DNA of 64,000 nucleotides, taken from NCBI RefSeq assembly GCF_000708265.2, contig NZ_JCKI01000002.1:620001-684000 (forward strand). Direction: 5' to 3'. This document shows positions 38,551 to 46,692 of the stretch, piece by piece (the first letter of the stretch is position 1; each line of letters opens with the position of its first letter). Source of the stretch: Pedobacter sp. R20-19 (GTDB lineage: Bacteria; Bacteroidota; Bacteroidia; Sphingobacteriales; Sphingobacteriaceae). The translations under genes and the position numbers were made by a program. The notes under the pieces were generated by a model, which searched no databases, was not told where the DNA came from, and saw only the letters and a program-made list of their open reading frames with translations.

Positions 38551-38985
38551 ATGGCGTTATTTAATCCTTATTTACATTTCACCGGTAATACCGAAGAAGC
38601 ATTTAACTTTTATAAATCAGTACTTGGTGGAGAATTTACCAAGTTGGTTCGTTACAAAGATTTGACCCCAACTGCTGAATATGCAATTCCAGAAACCTAT
38701 CTGGATAAAATCATGTACATCGCTTTGCCTCTCGGGAAAAATAATATGCTGATGGGCTCTGACGCGATGCTGGAAATGGAAGGGCGAAAATTTACTTTCG
38801 GAGATAATTTTCACATTGCCATTAGTGCTGAAAATAAAGAAGAAGCGGCGTATTTATTTAAAGAACTTTCAGCTGATGGAAAAATAGAAATGCCTATTGC
38901 AGATAGTCCCTGGGGTTCATACTTCGGTATGCTTGTTGATCAATTTGGCGTTCAATGGACGGTAGAATTTGATCCGAATGTGTAG
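38551..38985 (+). CDS. VOC family protein
   Basis: A 144-residue member of the vicinal oxygen chelate superfamily, PhnB/YdcM-like. The N-terminal motif NPYLHFTGNTEEAFNFYKSVLGGEF and the closing DSPWGSYFGMLVDQFGVQWTVEF are typical. The glyoxalase-type metal residues are only partly preserved, so enzymatic activity cannot be assumed. It is monocistronic and has a good promoter. Function is unknown. Confidence 0.88.
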   Translation: MALFNPYLHFTGNTEEAFNFYKSVLGGEFTKLVRYKDLTPTAEYAIPETYLDKIMYIALPLGKNNMLMGSDAMLEMEGRKFTFGDNFHIAISAENKEEAAYLFKELSADGKIEMPIADSPWGSYFGMLVDQFGVQWTVEFDPNV

Positions 38986-39023
38986 CGGTTTAGAGGTAAA
39001 CTATTATTATGTTATCCTCCAAA

Positions 39024-39719
39024 TCAGCCATTAGTAATCAGTTCAGGATTAGCCATTCTCAAACGTTTCAGTCGTTTTGCAACCTTAACTGGTCTGAATA
39101 ATTTAAGAATATAAGTTTGGTGGTAACTTAAACAGCCACAAAGCACACCAGCCAAAGCGCCAAAAAGAACATCAATAGGGAAATGTTGTGCCAGGTAAAT
39201 TCTGGAATAACCCACAGCTATGGAAAACAGGATACATGGCACAGATATTTTTTTCTTTTTAAAAACCAATACCATAATCGTGGATAGTGCGAAAGCAGAT
39301 GCCGTATGGCCTGATGGGAAGGAAGAGTGGTTATGCACATTTAAGCCCTGAACAAAATGTGTGTAAGGAATGTGGAGTTGCTGCATGAGTAACTTTGGCC
39401 TGGGTTGATTGTATAATCTCTTAAATAACTGTACCAACAGACCAGAATAGGCATAGGCCAGTAAAACGGCTATGGCTTTCTTTTTTTTCTTAATAGCCGA
39501 TAGCAATATCACTGCAAAAATGATGAAAAAGCCATCGCCTAGATTGGTCATGATTTTAAAAGTAAAATCAAGCCAGTTGGTATGGTATTGATTTACCCAT
39601 AAAAAGCCTTGAATTTTTGGCAATAGGCTAACAAAAAGCGCAGTTAGCGTAAGTAAAATAAAAAGTGTAGTGAAGTAACAGGGTAATTTTTGTAGTCGTT
39701 TGATCATGTGTTTGGTCAT
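39024..39719 (-). CDS. membrane PAP2 phosphatase
   Basis: A 231-residue integral membrane phosphatase with about five or six spans. The three motifs are KRLYNQPRP (K-x6-RP), PSGHTASAF, and SRIYLAQHFPIDV (SR-x5-H-x3-D). Such enzymes commonly act as undecaprenyl-pyrophosphate or lipid-A phosphatases at the inner membrane. Met5 is an alternative start. It converges with the VOC gene and is separated from the next gene by a repeat-rich gap. Confidence 0.9.
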   Translation of the reverse strand: MTKHMIKRLQKLPCYFTTLFILLTLTALFVSLLPKIQGFLWVNQYHTNWLDFTFKIMTNLGDGFFIIFAVILLSAIKKKKKAIAVLLAYAYSGLLVQLFKRLYNQPRPKLLMQQLHIPYTHFVQGLNVHNHSSFPSGHTASAFALSTIMVLVFKKKKISVPCILFSIAVGYSRIYLAQHFPIDVLFGALAGVLCGCLSYHQTYILKLFRPVKVAKRLKRLRMANPELITNG

Positions 39720-39873
39720 TTTCTTGCCGAAATTAGTAAGCCGAGATAACCAAAAGGTTAAGGCAATATCATTCTTTTTGTAACAGGTATGTGACTGTTT
39801 TTTTCTTTTTTGATTAATAATTGATTGGTGATAGGGACTTTTTTATTAAAGACCAATTTTACAATATGTTACT

Positions 39874-39950
39874 TTCGATAAATATATTTTTCACGGCCTT
39901 CTCCTTCAAGTGGAAAGGTTCTTGTAGGCGGATAGGAGTATTTTTCAGGC
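39874..39950. repeat. intergenic repeat A, copy 1
   Basis: Begins TTCGATAAATAT and ends TTTTTCAGGC, with a GGAAAGGTTCTTGTAG core. A clearly related copy in the same orientation lies at 40303-40383. Neither is coding. Confidence 0.65.
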
Positions 39951-40068
39951 TTTCATCTATCGGTAAGGTGTCTCACCAACCGAAATTAGAACCTTTAATT
40001 TCAACTGCATTAAAAAGTACTTGTAGGAGTGAGTAATTAAATATTGGTAAATTAGATGTTTGTCTTTT

Positions 40069-40112
40069 AAACACCCCGCCTTGCAGGCACCCCTCCTTAA
40101 AAAAAGGAGGGG
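40069..40112. repeat. intergenic palindromic repeat B, copy 1
   Basis: AAACACCCCGCCTTGCAGGC (40069-40088) is followed by the hairpin CCCCTCCTT/AAGGAGGGG (40090-40112). Related copies are at 40234-40277 and, inverted, at 58887-58906 (18 of 20 bases identical over the first block). Confidence 0.75.
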
Positions 40113-40233
40113 AATATGATATTTATGATAGGCGTTTATTTTGTGAGATAGGGGGGCACCAGGAAACTGAAGAAGTTCTACCACCCTCCTGGCCTTTGAA
40201 ACTTCGTAAGTTAATTTAAAACTCATGAGGTTT

Positions 40234-40277
40234 AACCACCCCCGCCTTGAAGCAACCCTCCATAAAAAGGAGGGGTT
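40234..40277. repeat. intergenic palindromic repeat B, copy 2
   Basis: AACCACCCCCGCCTTGAAGC followed by the hairpin AACCCTCC/GGAGGGGTT. This is a diverged form of the repeat at 40069. The 658-base gap 39720-40377 is made largely of such repeats and contains no gene. Confidence 0.7.
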
Positions 40278-40302
40278 TTGATTTTACGATATGGCTTTTA
40301 GA

Positions 40303-40383
40303 TTCGATAAATATTTTTTTCTTCTTCGCCCTTGCTCTTTAAGAGAAAGGCTTCTATAGATAGATAGATATGTTTTTTCAGGC
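40303..40383. repeat. intergenic repeat A, copy 2
   Basis: Begins TTCGATAAATAT and ends TTTTTTCAGGC like the copy at 39874, with a GAGAAAGGCTTCTATAG core and three extra GATA units. Its end overlaps the stop codon of the hydroxylase gene. Confidence 0.65.
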
Positions 40384-41184
40384 AGCCTGGGACTTATGAT
40401 CCTTTTCTTCTGACGATATATGTCCAAACCGCTGATCTTGCAAGCGGTCATATTCCTTAACATAATCTGGATGTTCCGTGCCCATCACCCGGTCCCAGAT
40501 TCTAAAATACAAGCCGTAGTTACCTTTAAATTTACTATGGTGCAGGTTATGGTGTACCGAAGTATTAAGTATTTCAAATGCCCAGGTATGACGGAACCCT
40601 TTAGGCATAATTTCATAGCCTAAGTGTCCGTACACATTAATGATGAAACCCGTTATGGTAAAAAGTAATATGGTTAATGGGTGCATTGGCAGCAGGATCA
40701 CAATTGGTACCAGAACCAACCCTTCGGTAATGGCTTCCAGAATGTGAAAACTATATGAGGTCCATGGAGAGGGGTTTGTACTCTTATGGTGAACCAGGTG
40801 CGTTAGTTTGAACAATTTTTTATGGTGTAACAAACGGTGCATCCAATAAAAGTAAGTGTCATGTATAATCAAACTCAGCACTAATGCAACGCCAATGTAC
40901 CAAATTGGGAAATCATTAATATGCGCATAAATTCTGGTGTATTGACGTAATGGTGTGAAAGCTAAGCCAACCGCAATGATTGAAAATATCAGCGTGCTTT
41001 GCATGGAATGCCATACCTCACGTACAAAGTCTTTTTTGGTGGCTATTTTTTGCTGAATCTTGAATTTGCCTAGCTTGGCAGGCATCAACAGATAAAACAA
41101 TGCAAAAGGGATTCCGGCAAGTATAAAATATCGGATAGCCGAAAAACTAAAAATATTAATGGTGGCTTCTATTATCTTTTCCAT
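40378..41184 (-). CDS. sterol desaturase/fatty acid hydroxylase family protein
   Basis: About 268 residues from Met at 41184 (a longer frame reaches 41208). It is an integral membrane di-iron enzyme of the fatty acid hydroxylase superfamily. The histidine clusters are HDTYFYWMHRLLHH, HLVHHKSTNPSPWTSY, and VHHNLHHSKFKGNYGLYFRIWDRVMGTEHPDY. Members hydroxylate or desaturate lipids such as fatty acids, sterols, sphingolipids or carotenoids; the substrate here is unknown. A Crp/Fnr regulator gene lies just upstream in the same direction with inverted and direct repeats between them. Confidence 0.9.
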   Translation of the reverse strand: MEKIIEATINIFSFSAIRYFILAGIPFALFYLLMPAKLGKFKIQQKIATKKDFVREVWHSMQSTLIFSIIAVGLAFTPLRQYTRIYAHINDFPIWYIGVALVLSLIIHDTYFYWMHRLLHHKKLFKLTHLVHHKSTNPSPWTSYSFHILEAITEGLVLVPIVILLPMHPLTILLFTITGFIINVYGHLGYEIMPKGFRHTWAFEILNTSVHHNLHHSKFKGNYGLYFRIWDRVMGTEHPDYVKEYDRLQDQRFGHISSEEKDHKSQAA

Positions 41185-41196
41185 ATCTATATCATT

Positions 41197-41217
41197 TTTA
41201 TACTCCAAAAGTATAAA
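41197..41217. promoter_or_regulatory. palindrome upstream of the hydroxylase gene
   Basis: A perfect inverted repeat, TTTATACT-N5-AGTATAAA. It lies 13 bp upstream of the preferred hydroxylase start, which argues against the longer start at 41208, inside the palindrome. It could be an operator. Confidence 0.5.
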
Positions 41218-41236
41218 CCAGATGTATTTAGCGCCG

Positions 41237-41277
41237 TTAACAAAAGATAATTTAGTGGCTTAACAAAGGATAATTTA
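41237..41277. repeat. 18-base direct repeats, candidate regulatory site
   Basis: TTAACAAAAGATAATTTA (41237-41254) and TTAACAAAGGATAATTTA (41260-41277) differ at one base and are spaced 23 bp start to start. They lie upstream of the hydroxylase gene; the second covers the stop of the Crp/Fnr gene. The one-face spacing suggests paired protein binding. Confidence 0.55.
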
Positions 41278-41877
41278 TGTTGATGTTTTTCCTTTTGTAT
41301 GCATCCTTTTTCGGATTCTGCTTAGGGATACTGGTGTAATACCAAGCATGGAAGCAATGTATTTATCAGGCACCCGGTTTACCAGGTCAAACCGTTCTGC
41401 CAGGAGTTCCCGATAACGCTCTTCAGGCGATTGTGTAACAAAAGATTCCAGCATTTTTAAGGATTCTGCCAGCATTTTCATCAGGAAAAAATTACGGAGT
41501 GGTTCGTATTCCGGGTGTGTTTTCAGAATCTCTTCTAAAACATCATAATCGATCTGTAGCAACTTTACCGGTTCAAGCGCCCGGTAAATAAACCTGGAAG
41601 GTTGGCGGTTGATAATGGTATCATGCGAAGCAATAAACTGTCCCTCCCAACGAAGGAGAAGTGTGGCTTCATCACCATTTTCCTTTATGGTATATGCCCT
41701 GATTACGCCTTGTTCAATAAAAGCAAGCCTTCGGCTGTTTTCTCCTTCGCGGATGTAGGCCTCATTGGTTTCCAGCAATACCGGGGTAGTCATGGCAAAT
41801 AAAGGCGCTGTATCTGCCGGTAACACACCTGCTAAATCAAACAATAATTCCTGTAAGGTATCTATTGATGTTCCCAT
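41275..41877 (-). CDS. Crp/Fnr family regulator
   Basis: A 200-residue regulator. The N-terminal cNMP-binding-type barrel has FIEQGVIRAYTIKENGDEATLLLRWEGQF. A C-terminal HTH has DKYIASMLGITPVSLSRIRKRM. This HTH lacks the Arg-Glu of Crp, so its DNA site should differ from GTGA. It is a paralogue of the divergent gene at 42048, with which it shares a 170-bp intergenic region. It is followed by the hydroxylase gene, the likely regulated neighbour. The effector is unknown. Confidence 0.88.
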   Translation of the reverse strand: MGTSIDTLQELLFDLAGVLPADTAPLFAMTTPVLLETNEAYIREGENSRRLAFIEQGVIRAYTIKENGDEATLLLRWEGQFIASHDTIINRQPSRFIYRALEPVKLLQIDYDVLEEILKTHPEYEPLRNFFLMKMLAESLKMLESFVTQSPEERYRELLAERFDLVNRVPDKYIASMLGITPVSLSRIRKRMHTKGKTST

Positions 41878-41998
41878 ATTAAAAATAACAAATGCCCATG
41901 AGCAATTGCTAAATTAGAAATAAGCTGGCAAGCCTGCAAAATTATTACCTGCCATAAAATATTGATGCTTAGGTACAGGCTTTTTGGGATGATATTTT

Positions 41999-42014
41999 TT
42001 TGCCAAATGGCAAA
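41999..42014. promoter_or_regulatory. palindromic operator before Crp/Fnr gene
   Basis: A perfect 16-base palindrome TTTGCCAAATGGCAAA, centred 41.5 bp before the ATG at 42048. An identical copy precedes the SDR gene at 42695. This is the pattern expected of autoregulation plus a target gene. Confidence 0.75.
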
Positions 42015-42047
42015 TGTGCTAAGGCTTACTTTGCCTAACTTACACGC

Positions 42048-42617
42048 ATGAAAGAATTATTTGAATTTATGCTGAGGTTTGGGAATCTCAATCAGCAGCA
42101 GATGGATTTTATATCCAGCAAGGCTGTTAAAATGCAGCTTCCTAATAATGCATACTTTTCAGAAGCCGGAAAAATTGCCCGGCAGGTAGGCTTCGTTGTA
42201 GAAGGAATTGTGCGGGTATGCTATTATAGTAATAAAGGCGAAGAGGTTACCAAATATTTTATTGAAGAAAATAATTTGGTGGTCGACTTGGAAAGCTTTG
42301 ATCTCGAAATCTGCTCGAGTGCTTATGTGCAAGCCGTTACCGATTGTACCTTAATTGTATTCTCTAAAAAAGACTGGCAGGAGCTGTTACAAACCATTGT
42401 TGGCTTTGAAACGATGGTGAATAAAATCATTTCAAGGGCACTGATGCAAAAAGTAGAGCGAAGAAGTCCGCTGGTAACGGAAGATGCCACTACCCGATAC
42501 CTGAAATTTCTGGAAATTTATCCAACAGTGGTCAACCGGATTCCGCTTTCATATATTGCTTCTTATCTGGGCGTTACACAATCATCATTAAGCAGGATTA
42601 GAAAAAATATCCGGTAA
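42048..42617 (+). CDS. Crp/Fnr family regulator
   Basis: A 189-residue regulator. The barrel domain has GFVVEGIVRVCYYSNKGEEVTKYFIEENNLVVDLESF and the HTH has LSYIASYLGVTQSSLSRIRKNIR. It is paralogous to the minus-strand gene at 41275, with a different recognition helix (TQSSLSR versus TPVSLSR). Identical 16-base palindromes precede this gene and the SDR gene that follows after 77 bp, so it probably controls itself and that gene. The ligand is unknown. Confidence 0.88.
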   Translation: MKELFEFMLRFGNLNQQQMDFISSKAVKMQLPNNAYFSEAGKIARQVGFVVEGIVRVCYYSNKGEEVTKYFIEENNLVVDLESFDLEICSSAYVQAVTDCTLIVFSKKDWQELLQTIVGFETMVNKIISRALMQKVERRSPLVTEDATTRYLKFLEIYPTVVNRIPLSYIASYLGVTQSSLSRIRKNIR

Positions 42618-42623
42618 ATACTT

Positions 42624-42639
42624 TTTGCCAAATGGCAAA
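42624..42639. promoter_or_regulatory. palindromic operator before SDR gene
   Basis: A second exact copy of TTTGCCAAATGGCAAA. It lies 7 bp after the regulator's stop codon and its centre is 63.5 bp before the SDR start. The bases AACTT occur at the same offset downstream of both copies (42037 and 42662). Confidence 0.75.
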
Positions 42640-42694
42640 TGATTCCCCAATCTGTTGATGCAACTTTACATCATCAATTAAAACCAAAAGAAAA

Positions 42695-43432
42695 ATGAAA
42701 TCAGTACTAATAACAGGGGCCAACAGAAGCATTGGCCTGGAAGTTGCAAAACAGCTGTCGGAAAAAGGATTATTTGTGTATTTAGGCAGCCGTAATCTGG
42801 AAAAAGGTGAAGCCATTGTGGCTGATCTCCTGAAGCAGGGGTTTAAAAATATCAAAGCGATAGCAATTGATGTCACTCAGGCTGAATCAATATCTGCAGC
42901 TAAAGATAGCATAGAAAAGGAACAAGGGAAACTTGATATCCTGATAAACAATGCAGGTATTCTTGGGGATAGCCCTCAAATGGCTGTTGATACGCCTATA
43001 AGTCACATACAGGAAGTGTTTGATACGAATTTTTTTGGGGTGATCAGTGTGACACAGGCCTTTTTGGATTTACTTAAAAAATCTGATAGTCCGAGAATCA
43101 GCAACATTACTTCGGGACTTGGATCTTTAACGCTTCATAGTGATCCATTATGGAAATACTACCAGGTTAAAACGGCTGCGTATGGAACATCAAAAGCTGC
43201 CCTAAATGCTTATACCATTGTGCTGGCCTATGAATTGAAAGACCTTCCTTTCAAAGTGAATGTGATTGATCCGGGTTATACAGCAACTGACTTTAACCAT
43301 CATAGTGGCCCTGGTACGGTAGAAAGTGCAGCCTCATTTATTATCAAACATACCTTAACTGATGATGGTGCGCTTTCAGGACAGTTTTATAGTAACGATA
43401 TCGAAGATGAAACAGGTATTAGTCCGTGGTAA
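42695..43432 (+). CDS. SDR family oxidoreductase
   Basis: A 245-residue short-chain dehydrogenase/reductase. The motifs are GANRSIGLEVA (cofactor), SRNLEKG after the second strand, NNAGIL, and the catalytic YGTSKAALN. It resembles the carbonyl-reductase subgroup. Its position behind a Crp/Fnr gene with a shared operator marks it as a regulated target. The substrate is unknown. Confidence 0.92.
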   Translation: MKSVLITGANRSIGLEVAKQLSEKGLFVYLGSRNLEKGEAIVADLLKQGFKNIKAIAIDVTQAESISAAKDSIEKEQGKLDILINNAGILGDSPQMAVDTPISHIQEVFDTNFFGVISVTQAFLDLLKKSDSPRISNITSGLGSLTLHSDPLWKYYQVKTAAYGTSKAALNAYTIVLAYELKDLPFKVNVIDPGYTATDFNHHSGPGTVESAASFIIKHTLTDDGALSGQFYSNDIEDETGISPW

Positions 43433-43462
43433 TGATCTGTGAGGAACAAATTTTTTAGGCGG

Positions 43463-43497
43463 CGGATGAATATTGTTTTATAGGCTATATTCATCCG
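43463..43497. repeat. palindromic repeat C, copy 1 (CGGATGAATAT hairpin)
   Basis: CGGATGAATAT and ATATTCATCCG form an 11-bp stem around a 13-base loop containing AGGCT. A larger copy with the same stem core is at 58915-58962. It lies between the convergent SDR and Usp genes and may also stop transcription. Confidence 0.7.
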
Positions 43498-43506
43498 GCT
43501 ACTAAT

Positions 43507-44328
43507 TTATTCATGAAGCACCAGAATAGCCTTCACTGTTTTATTGATGACCTGATTTACCGTGCTACTGGTAAACAGGCGGTAAATAATGTTATGGTGA
43601 TGTTTAACCAGGCAAAGAATATCGGTATGGTTTTGTTCAATAAAATCCATTATCCCGTTGGGTGCGCTATTGTGTTTAATGTAATTAAATTCGATTTTTG
43701 TACCTGGTAAAAGTTCCCTGATGCTTTTTTCACCAGTTTCAATATGCTTTTGGTCGGAGTTTTCTGCTACATATAACACTTGCATTTTTTGTGAGCCAGA
43801 AGCCTTCAGCATTTCTACCAATGCCAATACATCTTTTTGAGAAAGCTTAGTTTCATAATCTGTAGCCAGCGTAATGATTGGACTTGCTGGGAAATTACTT
43901 TCTAAGGGAACAATTAAAGTTGGAATGCGCATTTTGGTAACCACCATACTCGCATTACTGCCTACAATGCCACTTATTCCTGTTGCTCCGGTAATGCCCA
44001 TAATCAGTAATTCTACTGGCTTGGTTTTGGTGTATTTGGTAATTACTGTTTTTAAGAAACCAACATCACAGGTGGTTGAAATTTTAATTTGCTGCAGCTG
44101 TTGTTCTTCGCGAATGTTATTTGCCCATTGCTCAAGTGCCGTTTTTTTATTCTGATAATAAGATTCAATAAAAATGGCATTATAGGTACTGTTATTGATC
44201 CCTTCTGTAGGGTGAATGGCATGAATTGCAGCCACTTCCATTTGTAACACTTTGGCCATCGCCAGTGCATAAGCAAATGCATTTGCAGCACTTTTTGAAA
44301 AATCTGTGGCAACCAGTATCTGTTTCAT
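43507..44328 (-). CDS. tandem-domain universal stress protein
   Basis: A 273-residue protein of two Usp domains. The first (about 1-145) has ILVATDFSKSAANAFAYALAMAK and the nucleotide-loop motif GITGATGISGIVGSNASMVV; the second (about 150-272) ends with LFTSSTVNQVINKTVKAILVLHE. The first domain retains a GxxGxxxxGS-like ATP loop. It lies 24 bp downstream of the Pit phosphate transporter gene, probably in the same operon. The role is stress protection by unknown means. Confidence 0.88.
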   Translation of the reverse strand: MKQILVATDFSKSAANAFAYALAMAKVLQMEVAAIHAIHPTEGINNSTYNAIFIESYYQNKKTALEQWANNIREEQQLQQIKISTTCDVGFLKTVITKYTKTKPVELLIMGITGATGISGIVGSNASMVVTKMRIPTLIVPLESNFPASPIITLATDYETKLSQKDVLALVEMLKASGSQKMQVLYVAENSDQKHIETGEKSIRELLPGTKIEFNYIKHNSAPNGIMDFIEQNHTDILCLVKHHHNIIYRLFTSSTVNQVINKTVKAILVLHE

Positions 44329-44352
44329 TTTGATGTGATTTAAGGTTTGAAA

Positions 44353-45771
44353 CTATATGAATAAGTGGAACAGCATGAAAAGCAATATAGCCAGAACAAT
44401 TGATACAGGCAGGGTGAGTACCCAGGCCAAACCAATGCTTTTTAATGTGTTATTATTTAAATTATTCCTACCACCTGAAGCAACCATGGCACCGGCAATA
44501 CCGCTGGATAATACATGCGTAGTACTTACGGGAAGGCCAAATGCTGTACTCAGGCCAATAGTTGATGCTGCTACAATTTCAGAAGTAGCGCCCTGTGCAT
44601 AATTGAGATGTTCATTGCCAATTTTTTCACCTATGGTGACTACAATCCGTTTCCAGCCAATCATGGTGCCCAGTCCTAATGAAATAGATATGATTAAAAT
44701 TACCCAAAGCGGGGCAAAATCAACCAACTTTGAAAGCTCACCTTTAATTTCCGAAAGTTGTTTCTTGTCTGAAACATTCATCTTTAGGTGTTGATCTGCT
44801 TCTACCTTACCCATCATATCAATAACGCCTTCAATCTGCTTCCTGAACTGATAGGTATTTTCCTTATCCGTCTCATTTTTTTTAGCAAGATGAATTTTGG
44901 TTTGATGGGTTCGCTTGATAAATTCTGCCATATTAATCCCCTCATTGTGATTTAATACAGCAATCTTTTTTAGCAGCACTTCACTGCTGTTGAGTTCGGT
45001 AAGTACTTTTTCTTTGGCAATATGGTGGTTCACTGCAAATTTAGCCGGTAAAAAGGCAATGAGGATAAGCATTAAAAGGCCAACTCCTTTTTGGCCATCA
45101 TTACTACCATGAAAGAAACTAACCAATGTGCAGGTCATAATCAGCAAACCTCTGATTAACAGCGGTGGTCTGTCATTTTCACCCTGTGGAATATGAAATA
45201 AGGCGTGGTATTTAATTACATGTTTGAGGAAATACATTAGCAGTATGGCCAAACCAAAACCGATAATGGGCGATAAAATGAGCGATAAACCAATCTCTTC
45301 TGCCTTTCCCCAGTTTACACCCGCGCCGCCGTAGTACCAGGTAAAAGCCAATCCGGCACCAATCATAGCTCCGATCATGGTATGTGAACTGGAACAAGGA
45401 ATGCCCAGGTACCAGGTACCTAAATTCCATGCGATTGAGGCTAGTAATACAGCAAGCACCATGCAGGCGCCCACGCCAATAGGTAAGTTCATGAGCGCAT
45501 CAAGCGGAACGAGTTTAAGAATCCCCATGGCAACTGCAATCCCTCCGGTAAAAACGCCCATAAAATTCCAAAATCCCGACCAGGGAATGGCGATAACTGG
45601 TTTTAATGCCTTCGTATAAATTACGGTAGCCACTGCATTAGCGGTATCATGAAACCCGTTAACAAACTCAAAGGCTACAACAGCCAGCAAGCATAACAAA
45701 AATATTAATAACAGGGGAGTGCTTAAATGGGTATCGCCCACAAAGGGAAGTATAACGCTTAAAGAAGACAT
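44353..45771 (-). CDS. inorganic phosphate transporter, PiT family
   Basis: A 472-residue inner membrane permease with about ten spans. It carries the duplicated PiT signature, EFVNGFHDTANAVATVIYTKAL at the front and FGLPVSTTHVLSSGIAGAM near the C-terminus, plus FFHGSNDGQKGVGLLML in the middle. A cytoplasmic loop of about 120 residues separates the two halves. Such transporters import phosphate, often as a metal-phosphate complex, driven by protons. A Usp gene follows in the same direction. Confidence 0.93.
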   Translation of the reverse strand: MSSLSVILPFVGDTHLSTPLLLIFLLCLLAVVAFEFVNGFHDTANAVATVIYTKALKPVIAIPWSGFWNFMGVFTGGIAVAMGILKLVPLDALMNLPIGVGACMVLAVLLASIAWNLGTWYLGIPCSSSHTMIGAMIGAGLAFTWYYGGAGVNWGKAEEIGLSLILSPIIGFGLAILLMYFLKHVIKYHALFHIPQGENDRPPLLIRGLLIMTCTLVSFFHGSNDGQKGVGLLMLILIAFLPAKFAVNHHIAKEKVLTELNSSEVLLKKIAVLNHNEGINMAEFIKRTHQTKIHLAKKNETDKENTYQFRKQIEGVIDMMGKVEADQHLKMNVSDKKQLSEIKGELSKLVDFAPLWVILIISISLGLGTMIGWKRIVVTIGEKIGNEHLNYAQGATSEIVAASTIGLSTAFGLPVSTTHVLSSGIAGAMVASGGRNNLNNNTLKSIGLAWVLTLPVSIVLAILLFMLFHLFI

Positions 45772-45902
45772 ATAATAAAGTAAAGATTAAGGGTAGGCAC
45801 AGCATCAAAGTACCACAATAGAAGTGATGTGTATATATCCTCAATGTTAAATAATTGATGTATTGCGTTATCTTTAGCGTTAAGCGCCTACGCTGTAGGT
45901 TA

Positions 45903-46631
45903 TTAGATGTAGAGTGGCGCCATTCTTCGCCAGTAATGCGGGCGGTGCGCATCATTGTCCCATTTATATAATTGATTTGTGATGCCCTTTTCCCAAAGGA
46001 GCTGGCTTAACCTGTTATTGCTTTCATAAAAGGGATCGGTTTCTCCAACGGCCAGGATGATTTCCATGGATTTTAAGCTGGCAATAAGATTAACATCCTG
46101 AAGGTTTGGCAGGTATTGCTCTGGCATATTAAAATAAACAAGTTCATCGCGAAAGCCACCCATCAGGTCGATAAAAGGATCGGGTGCCTGGGTAAGATCA
46201 TACCTTCCACTAATGCCCACGGTCTTATTGAAAAGCTGGGGATATTTTAAGGAAAGGTTAATGGCATGATAGGCGCCCATACTAAAGCCAACCGTTTCGA
46301 TCCAGTTAGAGGTACCCTTTTGGTACATTAATGGAATTACTTCATCCAGCAGGTATCTTTCATATTGCAGGTGCCTCGCCATACGTACTGATGGAAAAAC
46401 TGACTGATTATAGAAACTCTCTGCATCTACGCTATCCACACAAAAAAGCTGCAGTTCGCCTCTTTCAATCTTGTCAGATAATGAATTCACAATTCCCCAG
46501 TTTTCATAGTCGTAAAATCTGGCCATTCTGGTTGGGAACATTAATACCGCCCTGCCCGCCTGCCCGAAAACCAGGAGTTCCATGTCGCGCTCCAGGTGAT
46601 TACTGTACCATTTGTGATATTCCCTATGCAT
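45903..46631 (-). CDS. esterase, alpha/beta hydrolase (esterase D-like)
   Basis: A 242-residue cytosolic alpha/beta hydrolase. The nucleophile elbow is GFSMGAYHAINLSLKYP, and a C-terminal DNDAHRPHYWRR supplies the histidine. It resembles the putative-esterase group that includes S-formylglutathione hydrolases and starvation-related esterases, without a signal peptide. The substrate cannot be told. It lies 61 bp downstream of a SGNH hydrolase gene in the same direction. Confidence 0.83.
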   Translation of the reverse strand: MHREYHKWYSNHLERDMELLVFGQAGRAVLMFPTRMARFYDYENWGIVNSLSDKIERGELQLFCVDSVDAESFYNQSVFPSVRMARHLQYERYLLDEVIPLMYQKGTSNWIETVGFSMGAYHAINLSLKYPQLFNKTVGISGRYDLTQAPDPFIDLMGGFRDELVYFNMPEQYLPNLQDVNLIASLKSMEIILAVGETDPFYESNNRLSQLLWEKGITNQLYKWDNDAHRPHYWRRMAPLYI

Positions 46632-46692
46632 GTCTGATTGTTTGTGGAAATTACATTAGCGGTATTATTTCAACATTAACAAATGATCATGA

